From contig NZ_LNNB01000010.1 of the NCBI RefSeq assembly GCF_001747895.1, positions 1 to 63,952 of the forward strand: a DNA stretch of 63,952 nt, written 5' to 3'. Both the position numbers and the translations under genes were made by a program. Numbering within the stretch: the first letter of the stretch is position 1; each line of letters starts with the position of its first letter. The stretch comes from Staphylococcus equorum. Its GTDB lineage: Bacteria; Bacillota; Bacilli; Staphylococcales; Staphylococcaceae. Under the pieces are notes generated by a model. That model made no database searches, was not told where the DNA came from, and worked only from the letters and a program-made list of their open reading frames with translations. This document shows, piece after piece, positions 61,994-63,952 of the stretch.

Positions 61994-62503
61994 TATTTAT
62001 TCCCTCTTTTTAAAAAATTTTCTCTTTATATTTTGATATAAGGTAGAATATATCGAACTTTTTATAATATTTTCAACTATTGATAATAGCGTTGTAAGTT
62101 ATTGAAATGCTCTATTTAAAAAACAATGGTTGTTAATCATCGGATGATCTGTTGATTGTAAAGCATCCATTGTATCATGTACAGTATTCACAATTAAAAA
62201 TAGGTCTTGTATACTACAAAAACTATCTTAGATAATATAGTGAAGCCGCCTGTAATTAATGGTATATAGATAAAGTCACTATCCTATTTTACTATAAAAA
62301 TACAATATATCCAGTAGTTAATAAGAATTCTATTGATATTAAAGTTGTCAGACGATAAAGTTTTTATTTTGCACAGTCTTGAAATTAATTTCTTTTGATT
62401 TAGGGTATTGTCAAAGTAATAAAAATTATTTGAAATGTAAAGTGATATAACAATGAGTGTAAGTATTTAGAATGAAAGAGTGTTGAAGAAAGGGTGCATA
62501 ATA
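61994..62503. other. 510-bp gene-free region
   Basis: This AT-rich stretch lies between divergent genes. An inverted repeat, ACAATGG (62123-62129) with CCATTGT (62167-62173), encloses shorter complementary words (GGATG with CATCC). No frame with a ribosome site or clear terminator is visible. Confidence 0.6.
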
Positions 62504-62947
62504 ATGACAATTAGAAAAGCAAACCAAGAAGAATTGAAAATAATCAATGAGACGATACCGACTGTATTTAAAGAAGCAATAACAGCAGACTTTGACTTAT
62601 CAGATCATGCGATGAGATCAGTGTCAAAACAGTTAATAAGCGAAGGTGCTGAATATTATGTATTAATAGAAGAATCTCACATGAAAGGTTTCGTACTTAT
62701 AGATGACAAAACAGATTATTTTATTCAAGAAGAGTATGGATTTATATATGAGTTGTATGTATTTGATGAATATAGAAGACACGGGGTCGCTGAAGAATTA
62801 ATACAATTTGTCGGCGAGTATTTTAAAGCGAAAAATATCAAAGAAGTAAGGCTGAATGTTTTTGCGAATAACTTTGCTAAAAAATTATACGAAAAAATGG
62901 GTTTTTGTGATAGAAATATAACGATGTCTATGCAAATAACAGATTAG
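62504..62947 (+). CDS. GNAT-family N-acetyltransferase
   Basis: A 147-residue acetyltransferase with the GNAT core: MTIRKANQEELKIINETI, YVLIEESHMKGFVLID, then motif A ELYVFDEYRRHGVAEELIQF (CoA-binding R-R-x-G-x-A) and LNVFANNFAKKLYEKMGFCD. The ATG at 62504 follows AAAGGGTG. It is a single gene. The closest general type is RimI/PhnO-like small-molecule or protein acetyltransferases; the substrate cannot be inferred. Confidence 0.87.
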   Translation: MTIRKANQEELKIINETIPTVFKEAITADFDLSDHAMRSVSKQLISEGAEYYVLIEESHMKGFVLIDDKTDYFIQEEYGFIYELYVFDEYRRHGVAEELIQFVGEYFKAKNIKEVRLNVFANNFAKKLYEKMGFCDRNITMSMQITD

Positions 62948-63182
62948 AACAACTTGTGATTTTGCACTCGTGAAGTTTAAGTGAATGAATTGTATTTAAT
63001 TAAAAAGAGTATAATAGATTTTTTTGAAAAACGTATCCTTATATTAAGTTTCTGATGAAGTATTGTTCATGATTATTTAAGTTCTCGTTACTATTTATTT
63101 CATTCTCAAACAGATGATTTGTAAATCTAAATAAATTGAGTATAATTTGATTTTGTTAAAAATAGTTAAGGAGAAATGAATA

Positions 63183-63809
63183 ATGATTAATAACGACTTT
63201 GAAGATATAGTAATGAATAGAAAATCTGTAAAACTTTTTGATGAGCAAGTTAAAATACCAACTTCAGAAATGGATGAAATGATTCAAAAAGCAACAAAAG
63301 CACCGTCATCAGTGAATATGCAACCATGGCGCTTTTTAGTTGTAGAAAGTGATGAAGGTAAAGATAAATTACGTCCACTTATACGTTTTAATACACGTCA
63401 AAATGATACTTCGTCCGCAATGGTAGTTATCTTTGGGGATATGCAAAGTCATGAATACGGTGAAGAAATCTATAGTAACGCTGTTAAGCAAGGGTTAATG
63501 CCCGAAGATGTGAAAGATGAATTGCTTGGGAAAGTATTACCTTTCTATAGAAGTTTAGAAAAAAGTGAAATGAACGATATTATAAAAATTGATGGTAGTC
63601 TAGCTGCTATGCAATTCATGTTAGTTGCCAGAGCTTATGGTTATGATACGAATCCAATAGGTGGATTTGAAAGTGATCAAATAGCAACAACCTTTGATAT
63701 AGATTCAGAACGATATGAACCTGTCATGATTATAGCGATAGGAAAAGCTAAAAATCCTGCTCATGGTTCATATCGTTTACCAGCAGAAACAATTACTAAG
63801 CACGTATAA
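63183..63809 (+). CDS. Nitroreductase-family protein
   Basis: A 208-residue FMN-dependent nitroreductase-like protein. It has NRKSVKLFDEQVKIPTSEMD, the flavin-binding APSSVNMQPWRFLVVES, LAAMQFMLVARAYGYDTNPI and the closing IIAIGKAKNP. The family reduces nitroaromatics, quinones or other electrophiles with NAD(P)H as a homodimer. AAGGAG precedes the ATG by 9 bp. It is monocistronic with a strong terminator at 63862. The physiological substrate is unknown. Confidence 0.88.
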   Translation: MINNDFEDIVMNRKSVKLFDEQVKIPTSEMDEMIQKATKAPSSVNMQPWRFLVVESDEGKDKLRPLIRFNTRQNDTSSAMVVIFGDMQSHEYGEEIYSNAVKQGLMPEDVKDELLGKVLPFYRSLEKSEMNDIIKIDGSLAAMQFMLVARAYGYDTNPIGGFESDQIATTFDIDSERYEPVMIIAIGKAKNPAHGSYRLPAETITKHV

Positions 63810-63832
63810 TATTATAAGCTGAATCCAAGAGC

Positions 63833-63852
63833 CTGGGACATAAACATCCCAT
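63833..63852. repeat. CTGGGACATAAA element, second copy
   Basis: TGGGA and TCCCA form a small inverted repeat around CATAAACA, and the leading GCCTGGGACATAAA resembles the GCTGGGACATAAA hairpin at 20651. Confidence 0.6.
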
Positions 63853-63861
63853 TCTCAAATT

Positions 63862-63905
63862 AAAAGCAGCAATCTATTAGTTTCTAATGGATTGCTGCTT
63901 TTCTA
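63862..63905 (+). terminator. Terminator after the nitroreductase gene
   Basis: AAAAGCAGCAATCTATTAG and CTAATGGATTGCTGCTTTT pair over 18 of 19 bases around a 3-nt loop and run into CTATG. Confidence 0.88.
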
Positions 63906-63928
63906 TGTTAAAATCTTCCGATTTTGAA

Positions 63929-63952
63929 AGCGCATGCTTGCCTGGGGTATGG
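63929..63952 (+). repeat. Fragment of the GC-rich repeat at the window edge
   Basis: GCGCATGCTTGCCTGGGG resembles the GCATGCTTTCC part of the 23.2-kb element; it is cut by the window end, so its extent is unknown. Confidence 0.35.

Overview
The window is chromosomal DNA of a low-GC Firmicute, almost certainly a coagulase-negative Staphylococcus. The reasons are: a LytM-type glycyl-glycine endopeptidase; the staphylococcal SirTM/GcvH-L/LplA2 operon; a choline-to-glycine-betaine cluster in the cudT-cudC-cudA-cudB order described in S. xylosus; Bap-type 86-residue surface repeats; and a QacC-like SMR pump. The gene content would suit the S. saprophyticus/xylosus group, but I cannot name the species. 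I see no tRNA, rRNA, CRISPR array, transposase or phage gene, so most of the window reads as ordinary chromosome with accessory metabolic clusters.

Layout. 1-2.0 kb: 3' end of a cell-wall-anchored Bap-like adhesin. 2.1-9.9 kb: single genes (two MFS exporters, a tRNA dihydrouridine synthase, LytM, a glycerophosphodiesterase, a rifamycin ADP-ribosyltransferase, a TehA-like channel). 10-14.9 kb: two PanE-family reductases around a TetR and a MarR regulator, followed by a thiamine-dependent 2-keto-acid decarboxylase. 15-20.6 kb: an Old Yellow Enzyme gene divergent from a tight operon for a luciferase-like oxidoreductase, GcvH-L, a zinc macrodomain, the ADP-ribosylating sirtuin SirTM and LplA2. 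In this system LplA2 lipoylates GcvH-L, SirTM ADP-ribosylates it and the macrodomain reverses that. 20.8-23.2 kb: small stress-type genes and an oxidoreductase. 23.2-31.1 kb: GC-rich repeats, then a six-gene operon glycerate kinase - KdgT-like permease - larA - larE - larB - larC. A divergent CdaR-type regulator faces it, and a perfect-consensus CcpA (cre) site lies just upstream of the first gene. I read this as an inducible, glucose-repressed pathway that imports a 2-hydroxy acid, inverts its stereocentre with the nickel-pincer enzyme LarA and phosphorylates it as D-glycerate. The substrate is my inference, and this is the best candidate for an undescribed system here.

32.2-35.7 kb: pyruvate phosphate dikinase with its regulatory kinase/phosphorylase, translationally overlapping. 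35.7-39.0 kb: an XRE regulator with two membrane proteins, and an XRE-cupin regulator facing a CynX-type MFS transporter, each with a long palindrome at its promoter. 39.2-46.7 kb: cardiolipin synthase, then a GABA module (GabR-like regulator, GabT, GabD, permease). 46.8-52 kb: a PfoR-like EIIC membrane protein, a DUF488 protein, class I fructose-bisphosphate aldolase, a methyltransferase and an orphan iron-siderophore lipoprotein behind a Fur box. 52.5-58.4 kb: the cud choline-betaine cluster with a repeated 18-bp operator. 58.6-64 kb: an SMR pump, two GNAT acetyltransferases, a two-domain teichoic-acid-type glycosyltransferase and a nitroreductase.

Many genes end in strong hairpins. Several hairpins are shared between convergent genes, and some belong to recurring sequence families. 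Starts were adjusted wherever the ribosome-binding site clearly favoured a downstream ATG, GTG or TTG.
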